10,828 nucleotides of DNA from Bacteroidia bacterium (lineage in GTDB: Bacteria; Bacteroidota; Bacteroidia; NS11-12g; UBA9320). Shown here piece after piece: positions 1 through 6,783 of the stretch. The notes beneath the pieces were generated by a model that worked only from the letters and a program-made list of their open reading frames with translations, was not told the origin of the DNA and searched no databases. The number at the start of each line of letters is the position of its first letter. Position 1 is the first letter of the stretch. Location of the stretch: positions 1 to 10,828 of the forward strand of contig JAQWZS010000063.1 of assembly GCA_029253325.1 (NCBI GenBank), written 5' to 3'. Both the position numbers and the translations under genes were made by a program.

Positions 1-1930
1 CGTATTCATCCAATCGTACCCAAAATCAACATATACTGATGAAGCAAGATCATTACTGGCTGATGTATTCCTAAATACAAAAAATTACAAAGCCGCTATC
101 AATTTACTAGAGGAAATTCCAAATCTTAATACAAGATCTAAAGAAGCCTATCAAAAACTCACCTTTCACAGAGCAGAGGAATTATACCTCAATCACGAAT
201 ATGATGAGGCAGAAAACTATTTTATTAAGTCCATAAAATATCCAATCAATAAAACACAAGAGGCCCTCGCTTATTTCTGGAGAGCAGAGATTGCTGCAAA
301 ATCTGGCGATTATGACAAAAGCATTAACCTTATGAATCGCTTTATGAGTTATGATGAAATCTCTCTGCATAAAAATCATGGATACTATAGCATTGGTTAC
401 AGCTACTTCAAAAAGAAAGACTATCCAAAAGCTCAAATTTTCTTCTCCAAATTCAATAAGAGAGAGAGTTTTACAATAGAAAACAAAAAACTATATCTTG
501 ACAACACCCAACGACTGGCTGATTGTTATTTCATCAATGGTGAATACAAAAAAGCAATTGGAGAGTACGATTTTATCATTAAAAATAATTATAAAAACAG
601 TGATTATGCATTATTCCAACAGGGCATGTTATATGGTCTGCAGGAACGACATTTAGACAAAATTAGCACTCTTCGTAAAATTCAAAAAGACTTTAGTTCT
701 AGCATATACATTGATGACGCACTCTACCAAATGGCAATGGAGCATTTAATCATTGAGGATTTTAGAACAGCCGAACGAATTTTTAACCTCATCATTTCTC
801 AACACGACTACTCCCCTTTCTTACCCACAAGCTATCTTAAAATGGGTCTTATAAACTACAATCAAAATAAAGATGATATCGCATTGAGATATTATAAAAC
901 TGTAGTTGAACGATTTCCTAAAACATCGCCAAGTCGCGAAGCTTTATCTTTTATAGAGATTATATACAACAATCAAGGGAAGCCACAAGAATATTTTGAT
1001 TACGTAAAAAATATACCTGGAGCATCAGTTAGATTAACTGCTCAAGACAGTGCTATATATCAAAATGCAATAAGAGTGTATAACGCAGAGGACTACAAAG
1101 GAGCTTCTCGCGAACTAAACAACTACATTAAACGATTTGGAGAAAAAGGCTTTTTTGCTCTTCAGGCGAACTACTTTAAAGCCGAGTGCGATTATTATAC
1201 CGATCAAGAAGATGATGCATTAATTCATTATGATTATGTTGTAAACCAAAGTAGAAATGATTTCACAGAAAAATCACTCATCAAATTATCAAGCACTTAT
1301 TTTCAACGTAAAGAATATAAGAAAGCAGTTGATTATTATCAAAAACTTGAACCCATTGCAGCTTCTAAAAGTACCTATTTAAATGCCATTCTTGGGCAGA
1401 TGAGATGTCATGAATATCTCTCTGATTTCTCAAAAGCAAAAGCAAAAGCCATTCAATTACTACCCATTGAAAATGTGCCAGTAGACGATTTAGTGGAAGC
1501 AAATATGCTATTAGGTAAGGTTCAGCTTCAAGACAGTAATAACCGAAGTGCTAAGTTTCACTTTGATTATGTCATTACTGAAAGCAGAAACAAAATGACA
1601 GCAGAAGCTCTATATTACAGAGCTTATATTTATTTAGAAGATAAAAAAATTGAATCTTCTAGGGCTGATGTTTATCGACTTAATGATGATTTCTCTGCTT
1701 ATGAATATTGGGTAGTTAAAGGATTTATCCTAATAAGTGACATTTACATGCTTGAGGATGATCTATTTCAAGCAAAAGCTACACTTCAAAGTATCATAGA
1801 CAACTACTTCAACGAAGAAGATGGTTTGCTTGATATCTGTAAGTCCAAAATAGCTATCATTGAAAATCTAGAAAATCTAGAGAATTTGGAACCTGAAGAG
1901 AATACGCCAGAAATTCCAGAAGAAGAATAA
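1..1930 (+). CDS. TPR-repeat protein, 5'-truncated by the window edge
   Basis: The frame is open from base 2 to the TAA at 1928-1930, giving 642 visible residues; the true start lies upstream of the window, and the first internal Met (332) is not the start. The protein is an almost continuous array of about 34-residue helical pairs of tetratricopeptide type, with typical stretches such as GYSYFKKKDYPKAQIFFSKF and YFQRKEYKKAVDYYQKL, rich in Tyr, Ala and Lys. TPR arrays bind partner proteins. Large proteins of this type in Bacteroidota are usually exported and envelope-associated, but the signal sequence, if any, is outside the window. The C-terminus is a short acidic tail made of an ENL triplet repeat followed by Glu and Pro. 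No enzymatic domain is visible. The exact role is unknown; assembly or scaffolding in the cell envelope is inference. Confidence 0.9.
   Translation, partial: VFIQSYPKSTYTDEARSLLADVFLNTKNYKAAINLLEEIPNLNTRSKEAYQKLTFHRAEELYLNHEYDEAENYFIKSIKYPINKTQEALAYFWRAEIAAKSGDYDKSINLMNRFMSYDEISLHKNHGYYSIGYSYFKKKDYPKAQIFFSKFNKRESFTIENKKLYLDNTQRLADCYFINGEYKKAIGEYDFIIKNNYKNSDYALFQQGMLYGLQERHLDKISTLRKIQKDFSSSIYIDDALYQMAMEHLIIEDFRTAERIFNLIISQHDYSPFLPTSYLKMGLINYNQNKDDIALRYYKTVVERFPKTSPSREALSFIEIIYNNQGKPQEYFDYVKNIPGASVRLTAQDSAIYQNAIRVYNAEDYKGASRELNNYIKRFGEKGFFALQANYFKAECDYYTDQEDDALIHYDYVVNQSRNDFTEKSLIKLSSTYFQRKEYKKAVDYYQKLEPIAASKSTYLNAILGQMRCHEYLSDFSKAKAKAIQLLPIENVPVDDLVEANMLLGKVQLQDSNNRSAKFHFDYVITESRNKMTAEALYYRAYIYLEDKKIESSRADVYRLNDDFSAYEYWVVKGFILISDIYMLEDDLFQAKATLQSIIDNYFNEEDGLLDICKSKIAIIENLENLENLEPEENTPEIPEEE
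1862..1888 (+). repeat. 9-bp tandem repeat (x3) coding ENL ENL ENL
   Basis: Two identical copies of GAAAATCTA are followed by a diverged third copy, GAGAATTTG. The array is in frame near the end of the TPR gene and lengthens the acidic tail by triplets, so its copy number may vary between strains without breaking the frame. Confidence 0.8.
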
Positions 1931-2009
1931 TTTAACAACCTATTTCATGAACTTAAAAATTATGGTTGGTAAATGATTCAGCTAATTATATTTGCAATCC
2001 AAATTATTT

Positions 2010-2083
2010 GGCCTCGTAGCTCAGCTGAATAGAGCACTTGATTACGGCTCAAGAGGTCTCAGGTTTGAATCCTGACGAGGTCA
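2010..2083 (+). tRNA. tRNA-Arg (anticodon ACG)
   Basis: The full cloverleaf can be folded by hand. The acceptor stem pairs 2010-2016 with 2076-2082 (seven pairs, one G-U), with discriminator A at 2083. T and A follow at positions 8 and 9. The D-stem is GCTC/GAGC (2019-2022/2032-2035). The anticodon stem is CTTGA/TCAAG (2037-2041/2049-2053) with loop TTACGGC, so the anticodon ACG is at 2044-2046. The T-stem is TCAGG/CCTGA (2059-2063/2071-2075) with loop TTTGAAT. CCA is not encoded. The wobble A would be deaminated to inosine to read CGU, CGC and CGA arginine codons. A terminator hairpin starts nine bases downstream. Confidence 0.96.
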
Positions 2084-2091
2084 CTTTTTAT

Positions 2092-2132
2092 CAAAACGTT
2101 CCGTACACGCTGTTACGGAACGTTTTGTTTTT
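2092..2132 (+). terminator. Intrinsic terminator after tRNA-Arg
   Basis: A perfect 14-bp stem pairs 2092-2105 with 2114-2127 around an 8-base loop (2106-2113) and is followed by five T (2128-2132). It lies directly downstream of the tRNA, so it most likely ends the tRNA transcript. Confidence 0.9.
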
Positions 2133-2190
2133 CAGGTAGTTACGAAAATTCCCGCAACACAACAAAAAAAAATATTCAGTCTGTTTTGAC

Positions 2191-2229
2191 AAAAGTGTTA
2201 CACAATTTTTTAAAAGTGTTACACAATTT
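2191..2229 (+). repeat. Direct repeat AAAAGTGTTACACAATTT, two copies 21 bp apart
   Basis: Identical 18-base copies lie at 2191-2208 and 2212-2229. The spacing of 21 bp is two DNA turns, so both copies face the same side of the helix. Each contains the imperfect palindrome GTGTTACAC. They sit about 110-150 bp upstream of the small lipoprotein gene and touch its candidate -7 element, as expected for a pair of regulator binding sites. The regulator is unknown. A diverged third copy lies after the gene. Confidence 0.75.
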
Positions 2230-2236
2230 ATACTTG
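2229..2236 (+). promoter_or_regulatory. Candidate -7 promoter element TATACTTG
   Basis: This matches the Bacteroidota -7 consensus TAnnTTTG at all but one fixed position. It would give a 5' leader of roughly 95 bases to the lipoprotein gene at 2339. No good -33 TTTG is found at the usual spacing, which would fit dependence on an activator bound at the upstream direct repeats (inference). Confidence 0.4.
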
Positions 2237-2258
2237 CCATACAATGCTAACCTGGTTG

Positions 2259-2279
2259 TGAAATACGTTTTGTATTTCA
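2259..2279 (+). promoter_or_regulatory. Small hairpin in the leader of the lipoprotein gene
   Basis: An 8-bp perfect stem pairs TGAAATAC (2259-2266) with GTATTTCA (2272-2279) around the loop GTTTT. It would lie early in the mRNA leader if the promoter at 2229 is right. It has no T-run, so it is not an intrinsic terminator; mRNA stability or DNA-level operator function are both possible. Confidence 0.4.
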
Positions 2280-2338
2280 GTAAGTCTGTATTACGTTTAT
2301 ACCTTAACATTTAATTAACTATTTAAACATTTATTTCT

Positions 2339-2824
2339 ATGAAAAACACATTTATTTTACTTACGATTACTCTATTTACTTTTTCTTTTTCTTCTTGCTC
2401 TGACGACGAATCTACTCCTGAACCAACGGTGGATATTCGAGATCAGATTATTGGGACGTATACTTATGATCAGTACATTGAGTTTTATGACGGCAGCACT
2501 GGCTCCCACCAAGGGACTGTTAAAGTTGAAAAGGGAACAACTAATAATAAGATTATTTTCTTTGAAGATGGTAATATTGTTATAAAAGGGACTAAATTGA
2601 AAGACCTTTCTAATGCGGTTGCTTTTGATATTGAGGATATGTCTGAAACAGATGATGAGGGTTATTTATACGAATACAAAGGTATTGATGGGTTTGAATC
2701 AAATGACGGGGTAAAGTATCACGGTGGATTTGAAAAAGAGACCAATAAGGTACACCTTTATTATGAGACTTATATTGATGGCGAATATGCGGCTGGTGTA
2801 TATTTTGAAATGTCTAAAATATAG
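2339..2824 (+). CDS. Small lipoprotein of unknown function (161 aa)
   Basis: The N-terminus is a type II signal peptide: Lys near the start, a hydrophobic run of residues 4-16, and lipobox FSSC with the lipidated Cys at residue 20. It is followed by SDDES, which resembles the lipoprotein export signal that sends Bacteroidota lipoproteins to the outer surface. The mature part (about 140 aa) is polar and beta-rich: IIGTYTYDQYIEFYDG, an IIFFEDGNIVIKG strand pair, and alternating aromatic strands at the end. The initial IxGTY motif and size recall lipocalin-like small lipoproteins, but I do not recognise a family. There is no Shine-Dalgarno sequence, which is normal in this phylum. The gene stands alone between the tRNA terminator and a convergent lipoprotein gene, with its own repeat-bearing promoter region. 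Confidence 0.85.
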   Translation: MKNTFILLTITLFTFSFSSCSDDESTPEPTVDIRDQIIGTYTYDQYIEFYDGSTGSHQGTVKVEKGTTNNKIIFFEDGNIVIKGTKLKDLSNAVAFDIEDMSETDDEGYLYEYKGIDGFESNDGVKYHGGFEKETNKVHLYYETYIDGEYAAGVYFEMSKI

Positions 2825-2855
2825 GTTCAGAACCTAAACCCTAAAAGATTGATGT

Positions 2856-2880
2856 AAAATGTTGCACAATTTATAATTGT
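2856..2880 (+). repeat. Diverged third copy of the promoter-region repeat
   Basis: The stretch TGTTGCACAATTTATAATTG (2860-2879) matches TGTTACACAATTTATACTTG upstream of the lipoprotein gene (2217-2236) at 18 of 20 positions, including the -7-like part (here TATAATTG). It lies in the 65-bp gap between two convergent genes. It also contains ACAATT-TAT-AATTGT (2866-2880), a short inverted repeat, so a weak AT-rich hairpin is another reading. Confidence 0.6.
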
Positions 2881-2889
2881 CGTAAACCC

Positions 2890-3387
2890 TTACCTAATTA
2901 GTAGTTTAACGTTTATACCTTTCAAAGTTGACCAACCTTCTTTATCCGTTAGTCTTATTTGAAAGTGATAGTCTCCTTCATCGTATAAATCTGTTCCATC
3001 GCTAGATGAAATAGTCATCGACACATCAGTCAAATATGTAGAAGAAGCATCAGGTATAGTATAGTCTTGAATAAAAGTATATGGATTTACAGCAGTTTTA
3101 TCTGCATCTAAAGTGCATTGTTTAATCTCTGTAGAGTGGGTATGATGGTCAAAATTATTGTGAATATCGATATTAAACGATCCTAGTTCAACATTATCAA
3201 TCAATAATGCCTTAACTGAAAAGGGTTCATTAAAATATAATGTATCACAACTTGTAGGGAAAGCATTTGCAATAGTCAAATCAATTGTAGGTTTTTCATC
3301 ATCAATTGTAGGTTTTTCATCATCTTGACAACCATTTAAAAAAAATGAAAAAGCGGTCATTAGAATTAAAGTTTTAAATGTATTCAT
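2890..3387 (-). CDS. DUF4625-type lipoprotein (165 aa), second copy
   Basis: This is a type II signal peptide protein with lipobox LNGC (Cys20) and acidic QDDEK after the Cys, a pattern linked to surface export of lipoproteins in this phylum. The linker carries DEKPTID twice. The mature domain is an all-beta, Ig-like fold by appearance. It has the family signature IDIHNNFDHHTHSTE around residues 74-87, with His76, 81, 82 and 84 clustered, a Cys at 47 and 91, and a C-terminal strand pair GDYHFQIRLTDKEG that aligns with GDYHFHMTVTDQTG of the neighbouring paralogue. I assign DUF4625 from memory of this motif. The function is not established; the His cluster could bind a metal ion (inference). 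It is the last gene of the leftward block, 98 bp after its paralogue with a strong hairpin in the gap. Confidence 0.85.
   Translation of the reverse strand: MNTFKTLILMTAFSFFLNGCQDDEKPTIDDEKPTIDLTIANAFPTSCDTLYFNEPFSVKALLIDNVELGSFNIDIHNNFDHHTHSTEIKQCTLDADKTAVNPYTFIQDYTIPDASSTYLTDVSMTISSSDGTDLYDEGDYHFQIRLTDKEGWSTLKGINVKLLIR
3281..3324 (-). repeat. 21-bp perfect tandem duplication in lipoprotein linker
   Basis: Bases 3281-3301 and 3302-3322 are identical, with two more matching bases after them. In frame they encode the doubled heptad DEKPTID just after the lipid anchor. Identity at the DNA level points to a recent slippage event that lengthens the tether by seven residues. Confidence 0.9.
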
Positions 3388-3403
3388 TGTTTCTTCTTAA
3401 TAA

Positions 3404-3447
3404 AATAATAAGTTCACTGCAACAATAGCTACGGTGAACTTATTATT
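3404..3447 (-). promoter_or_regulatory. 14-bp perfect hairpin between the two DUF4625 genes
   Basis: Bases 3404-3417 pair perfectly with 3434-3447 around a 16-base loop. Read on the minus strand, the stem is followed by TTATTAAG, only partly T-rich, and then by the start codon of the second lipoprotein gene 16 bases on. It could be an attenuator or a leaky terminator that lowers expression of the last gene, an mRNA-stabilising 3' end for the upstream genes, or a protein-binding inverted repeat. Confidence 0.7.
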
Positions 3448-3485
3448 CATAATTTCAACTAATTAGTGAGTTTTTATTAAACTAA

Positions 3486-3911
3486 TTAATGAATGTGAAT
3501 GTCTGCCTCAACGCTGGTTGATTTACCGGTTTGGTCTGTTACTGTCATGTGAAAATGATAATCTCCAACTTCAGTAGTTGATGGAATCTCAAGATCTTGA
3601 TGAAAATCAGCATTTAATAAACCTGAATATTCAGTGTACTCAGCTTCAATATCATCTCCTTCACCACTTTCTGGGTGTAAATCAACTGTGATTTTGTCAA
3701 TCTTTCCTTCCGCTACGATTTCAGCATCCATGTGTAAGTCTCCTCCTGGTTCGCACTCCATCGAATTGGCCTCTCCGATTTCAATTTCAGAAATTGTAGG
3801 GGCTGCAGTTTCTGGAGCAACTGTTGGCTCTTCATCATCTTTACATGATGATAATAATGCTATTGATCCAATAGCTAAAAAAAATAGGGTTGTTTTGAAT
3901 TTGTAGTTCAT
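3486..3911 (-). CDS. DUF4625-type lipoprotein (141 aa), first copy
   Basis: The signal peptide ends in lipobox LSSC (Cys23), followed by KDDEE, a strong match to the Bacteroidota surface-lipoprotein export signal. The mature domain is about 110 aa, beta-rich, and carries seven His: 60, 79, 104, 119, 121, 139 and 141. The last four are in the strand motifs GDYHFHM and ADIHIH at the C-terminus. The GDYHF-xxxTDxxG segment and general layout match the paralogue at 2890-3387, and both look like DUF4625. It begins 29 bp after the TonB-dependent receptor stop with no room for a promoter, so it is almost certainly co-transcribed with the receptor. By position it is a candidate receptor-associated ligand-binding lipoprotein; metal binding by the His residues is inference. 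Confidence 0.87.
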   Translation of the reverse strand: MNYKFKTTLFFLAIGSIALLSSCKDDEEPTVAPETAAPTISEIEIGEANSMECEPGGDLHMDAEIVAEGKIDKITVDLHPESGEGDDIEAEYTEYSGLLNADFHQDLEIPSTTEVGDYHFHMTVTDQTGKSTSVEADIHIH

Positions 3912-3940
3912 GTTGTTTTATTATAAATTTAAGTTAAAAA

Positions 3941-6358
3941 TTAGTTGTGTTTTAAATTTCCCATAAAGGGTATTGATATATTAATGATAAAGTTTCTCCC
4001 AGCCTCTGGCACATTAATTAACCTGTAATAGCTGGTATGATTGAAATATTTAGAGTTTAATAAGTTCTGCACCTGCATTGCAATGCTAATTTTTTGATTG
4101 TGCATCACTAAATCACCTCCTAAACTAAAATTGAATACTTGATATCCGTCTGTGGTGACTTCGGGGGGCACAATATTGTTTTGATCAGCTGTAAACTTGT
4201 AGTCTAATGACAGGTATGCATTAGTTACAAACTTGAAATAGGGTTTTTGATATTTCACATTGAGGATAGCTGAAGCAGGTGGAGCAAATGGAAGCGTGTA
4301 TCCTTTTTTGGGGCCCGACAATTGCTCCGTATATACATATTCTCCAATAAAACCAAATCGAAGCTGTTTTGAAGCCTCATAATGAGCATGCAATTCACCA
4401 CCGTATCTTAGAATTTCACTTTCTGTATATTCAAAAACTTGATTCCCAAATCCATAAAGTCTATCATATCGTGATGTAGGATTCAGGTAAATATAGTTAG
4501 AAAAGTAATTAAGAAAAGGAGATACTCCTACTGCAAACTTCATAGCATGGTATTCAACTCCTGCATCCAGTTGATATGAAACCTCTGGAGATAAACCAGC
4601 ATTTCCAACTTCATAGCTAAATCGATGGTAGTTCACACCACTTGCAGCTAGTTCTTTAGCAATAGGCATTCTAAAACTCTTACCTAAATTAAATTTATAA
4701 GTCCAGTTGTCTGGGTTGAAATTGTACCCAATCGACCAAGAAAGATTAGAAAAATTTCGTGATATGTCATCTGCCCTTTTCAAGTATACCTGCGTTGTAT
4801 CCCCATTTTCATAATTTGGTGAAACAAACCAGTCGTTATAACTGCTAACATTCACGTTTCCATGATCGTATCGAATACCTGCTTGAAATAAGCTTTTCTT
4901 GGAATAGTTGTATTTCGCAACCAAAAAGCTTCCAAGATTTAGGTGTTGGAATGCTGGAATTATGAACCCACGACCACCAATGTTGTTTTCTTTATATTCT
5001 GCATTAATACCAGTGCTTACCTGAGTTTTATCAGAGGCATTGTAAAATAATTTTGCATTTACAGAATAAATATCTTTTTCAAATTGACGTTCAAGTTCTG
5101 GGTTAAAGTCTAATGACTTTGGAAAAACAGCTGGCATATATCCATGCGGTGCATACTGACTCCATTCTTCTCTGTAATTTCGTTGATAACCAAGGTCTGA
5201 TTCAAATTTCCAATTTTTTGAATTATACATGCTCTTATTGATCACCTTGAAATGATTGACTTCCTGATAGGGATAAAGAATATCTCGATTGGATTGATCA
5301 TGAACAGATCGATCCACGTTCCTCGGTTCTAAGCCATGAGCATTTGCAAAAAAACCGTACTTCGTATGAACATTACTTATATAAAATGTACTCTTAAATC
5401 GGTCTTTTATCAATCCGAATGAGGTATGCAAATTTTGTTCATTGCCTGCAGTATTTCTTAATTGATTATTGTGAAGCGGAACATAATAGGAATAAATTGC
5501 AACACGATCCGTCGGCACCCTGTAATCACCATAATCAAGTATAGTTGCTCTAACCGTAGCAAAAAAATCCTTTTTCCGAGCAAAAAATGAGACAGAACTT
5601 CCAATAAAATCATTGTTGGTCTTACCTGACAAGTCAACTGATCCTCCAAATGTATTTTCTTTAGGAACCGTTTTATTTTTTAAATCTATGATGCCTCCGA
5701 TTGCATCAGAACCATACATTAATGACGCAGGCCCTTTGATTATTTCTATCCTATCAATGGCATACTGGTCAATTTCTAGTCCATGATCTGCACCCCACTG
5801 TTGTGCCTCATGTTTAATACTATTCTCTACCACCACTACGCGGTTAAATCCAAGACCTCGAATGACAGGTTTTGATTGTCCTGACCCAATATCAATGGTG
5901 GATAGACCTGGTAATCTTTCGAGTGATTTCATTAGACTACCACCTAAGTTTTGCCTTAAATAATCGTCATTTACTATTTCAATATTAAGCGATGTTTTTT
6001 CCTTCTTTAGCTCTACATAATTACCCTCAACCACTACCCCATCCAATTTAACAAGAGCTGCTTCTAATTGAAATATATATTTCTTGTTTTCAGTCAATTC
6101 AATTCGTTGTATTAGCGTTTCATAACCTACACAGGATATTTCTATCACAAACGTATTTTGAGTTAAATCATCAATACTAAAATCGCCCTGAGCGTTGGAT
6201 ACATCAGCTTTATTAAGAGATTTTAACAAAACTCTAGCACCAATCACAGGCTTGTTCTTATTGTCCACAACACTGCCATCAAACCGAATGGGTGTTTGTC
6301 CAAAAGAAAAACAGTAAAGTAAATTAATAACTAAACTAAGCAGTATAGGCTTAACCAT
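3941..6358 (-). CDS. TonB-dependent outer-membrane receptor with carboxypeptidase-regulatory-like domain
   Basis: The 805 residues show, in order: a Sec signal peptide (about 1-20, ending SFGQ); a carboxypeptidase-regulatory-like Ig domain (about 24-105, FDGSVVDNKNKPVIGARVLL to a QLEAAL strand); a plug domain (about 120-232) with KPVIRGLGFNRVVVV, the segment QQWGADHGLEID, and IDRIEIIKGPASLMYGSDAIGG; then a beta-barrel of about 570 aa ending in NFIINISIPF plus a short tail. Such receptors use TonB-ExbBD energy to import siderophores, haem, metals, vitamins or glycans. No SusD partner is present, which argues against a glycan system. The neighbours are a His/Cys-rich small protein upstream and two His-bearing DUF4625 lipoproteins downstream, suggesting a metal or metal complex (inference). 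The ATG start is supported by the signal peptide. The length is normal and the frame is unbroken. Confidence 0.95.
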   Translation of the reverse strand: MVKPILLSLVINLLYCFSFGQTPIRFDGSVVDNKNKPVIGARVLLKSLNKADVSNAQGDFSIDDLTQNTFVIEISCVGYETLIQRIELTENKKYIFQLEAALVKLDGVVVEGNYVELKKEKTSLNIEIVNDDYLRQNLGGSLMKSLERLPGLSTIDIGSGQSKPVIRGLGFNRVVVVENSIKHEAQQWGADHGLEIDQYAIDRIEIIKGPASLMYGSDAIGGIIDLKNKTVPKENTFGGSVDLSGKTNNDFIGSSVSFFARKKDFFATVRATILDYGDYRVPTDRVAIYSYYVPLHNNQLRNTAGNEQNLHTSFGLIKDRFKSTFYISNVHTKYGFFANAHGLEPRNVDRSVHDQSNRDILYPYQEVNHFKVINKSMYNSKNWKFESDLGYQRNYREEWSQYAPHGYMPAVFPKSLDFNPELERQFEKDIYSVNAKLFYNASDKTQVSTGINAEYKENNIGGRGFIIPAFQHLNLGSFLVAKYNYSKKSLFQAGIRYDHGNVNVSSYNDWFVSPNYENGDTTQVYLKRADDISRNFSNLSWSIGYNFNPDNWTYKFNLGKSFRMPIAKELAASGVNYHRFSYEVGNAGLSPEVSYQLDAGVEYHAMKFAVGVSPFLNYFSNYIYLNPTSRYDRLYGFGNQVFEYTESEILRYGGELHAHYEASKQLRFGFIGEYVYTEQLSGPKKGYTLPFAPPASAILNVKYQKPYFKFVTNAYLSLDYKFTADQNNIVPPEVTTDGYQVFNFSLGGDLVMHNQKISIAMQVQNLLNSKYFNHTSYYRLINVPEAGRNFIINISIPFMGNLKHN

Positions 6359-6372
6359 AACTAAACAATGAA

Positions 6373-6389
6373 TTACATTGATTTACATT
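6373..6389 (-). repeat. TTACATT direct repeat 10 bp apart, upstream of the receptor gene
   Basis: TTACATT occurs at 6373-6379 and 6383-6389, one helical turn apart, 15-31 bases upstream of the receptor start codon. Read in the gene's direction it is AATGTAA twice. It could be an operator half-site pair acting on an internal promoter in the 104-bp gap, but the surrounding DNA is very AT-rich and chance is possible. Confidence 0.35.
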
Positions 6390-6462
6390 AACACACAAGT
6401 GCATTAATGACATATTTTTTTTTAATATTTAAATAAAGGTTGATTTAATTAAGAGTTTTCAA

Positions 6463-6768
6463 TCATACCTTTTTTGGGGGTGCTCTATCAGAGCATGCTT
6501 TAATCTGAAGCGAATAAAGGGAAGAATTGAACACAGATTTATAAGAATCATGTCCAAAAATTAACATAGAAATCTCAGAAAAATGAGAAATATCATTAGG
6601 GTGAATAACTACATCACATAGTGAGCAATCCAAATGAGCAGAGTCTGCACAAAAATGGTTTGAAACTTCATGACAAGCTTCTTCCTCATGATCATGAGCA
6701 TGAACCATACCCACTCCTCCAGCAAACGCGAGGAGTAATAAGAAAAATATGGAAGCTATTCTATTCAA
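6463..6768 (-). CDS. Small exported His/Cys-rich protein, putative metal binding (101 aa)
   Basis: The start is TTG at 6768-6766; no ATG lies between it and the upstream in-frame stop (TAA at 6786-6784), and starting at the internal Met21 would lose the signal peptide. Residues 1-24 form a Sec signal peptide with a long Leu/Phe/Ala core. The mature part begins HAHDHEEEACHE and holds nine His (23, 25, 27, 33, 38, 45, 56, 62, 73) and five Cys (32, 40, 48, 51, 92), including a CSLC motif, then a C-terminal RAPP motif. Small proteins with this His-run, CxxC and RAPP pattern often accompany metal-related TonB receptors in Bacteroidota, and the pattern loosely recalls DUF2946; I am not sure of the family. 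It is the first gene of the leftward block, 104 bp before the receptor. A periplasmic zinc or copper ligand or sensor is the likeliest role, by inference. Confidence 0.78.
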   Translation of the reverse strand: MNRIASIFFLLLLAFAGGVGMVHAHDHEEEACHEVSNHFCADSAHLDCSLCDVVIHPNDISHFSEISMLIFGHDSYKSVFNSSLYSLQIKACSDRAPPKKV

Positions 6769-6770
6769 TG

Positions 6771-6783
6771 ATTTGCAAATATA
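6771..6783 (-). promoter_or_regulatory. -7 element TATATTTG overlapping palindrome ATTTGCAAAT
   Basis: Read on the minus strand, 6783-6776 is TATATTTG, a perfect match to the Bacteroidota -7 consensus TAnnTTTG. Its 3' half is part of the perfect 10-bp palindrome ATTTGCAAAT (6771-6780). Transcription would begin within a few bases of the TTG start at 6768, making the mRNA almost leaderless. No -33 TTTG is present at the usual spacing. The palindrome could be a repressor site. Confidence 0.4.

Noticed and set aside
182..436. Minus-strand open frame with hydrophobic composition inside the TPR gene
   Set aside because: It lies fully within a clear TPR coding region; the hydrophobic look comes from the AT-rich complement of Lys/Asn-rich codons.
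2191..2229. Possible start of a CRISPR array
   Set aside because: There are only two close copies with a 3-base gap and no spacer-length intervals, and no cas genes are nearby.
3634..3906. Open reading frame on the plus strand antisense to the first DUF4625 gene
   Set aside because: It mirrors the coding strand of a well-supported lipoprotein gene, lacks any recognisable domain, and is Ser/Ile-rich as expected for an antisense shadow.
6411..6440. Very AT-rich tract with a T-run between the His/Cys-rich gene and the receptor, considered as a terminator
   Set aside because: No hairpin stem precedes the run on either strand, so it does not look like an intrinsic terminator.
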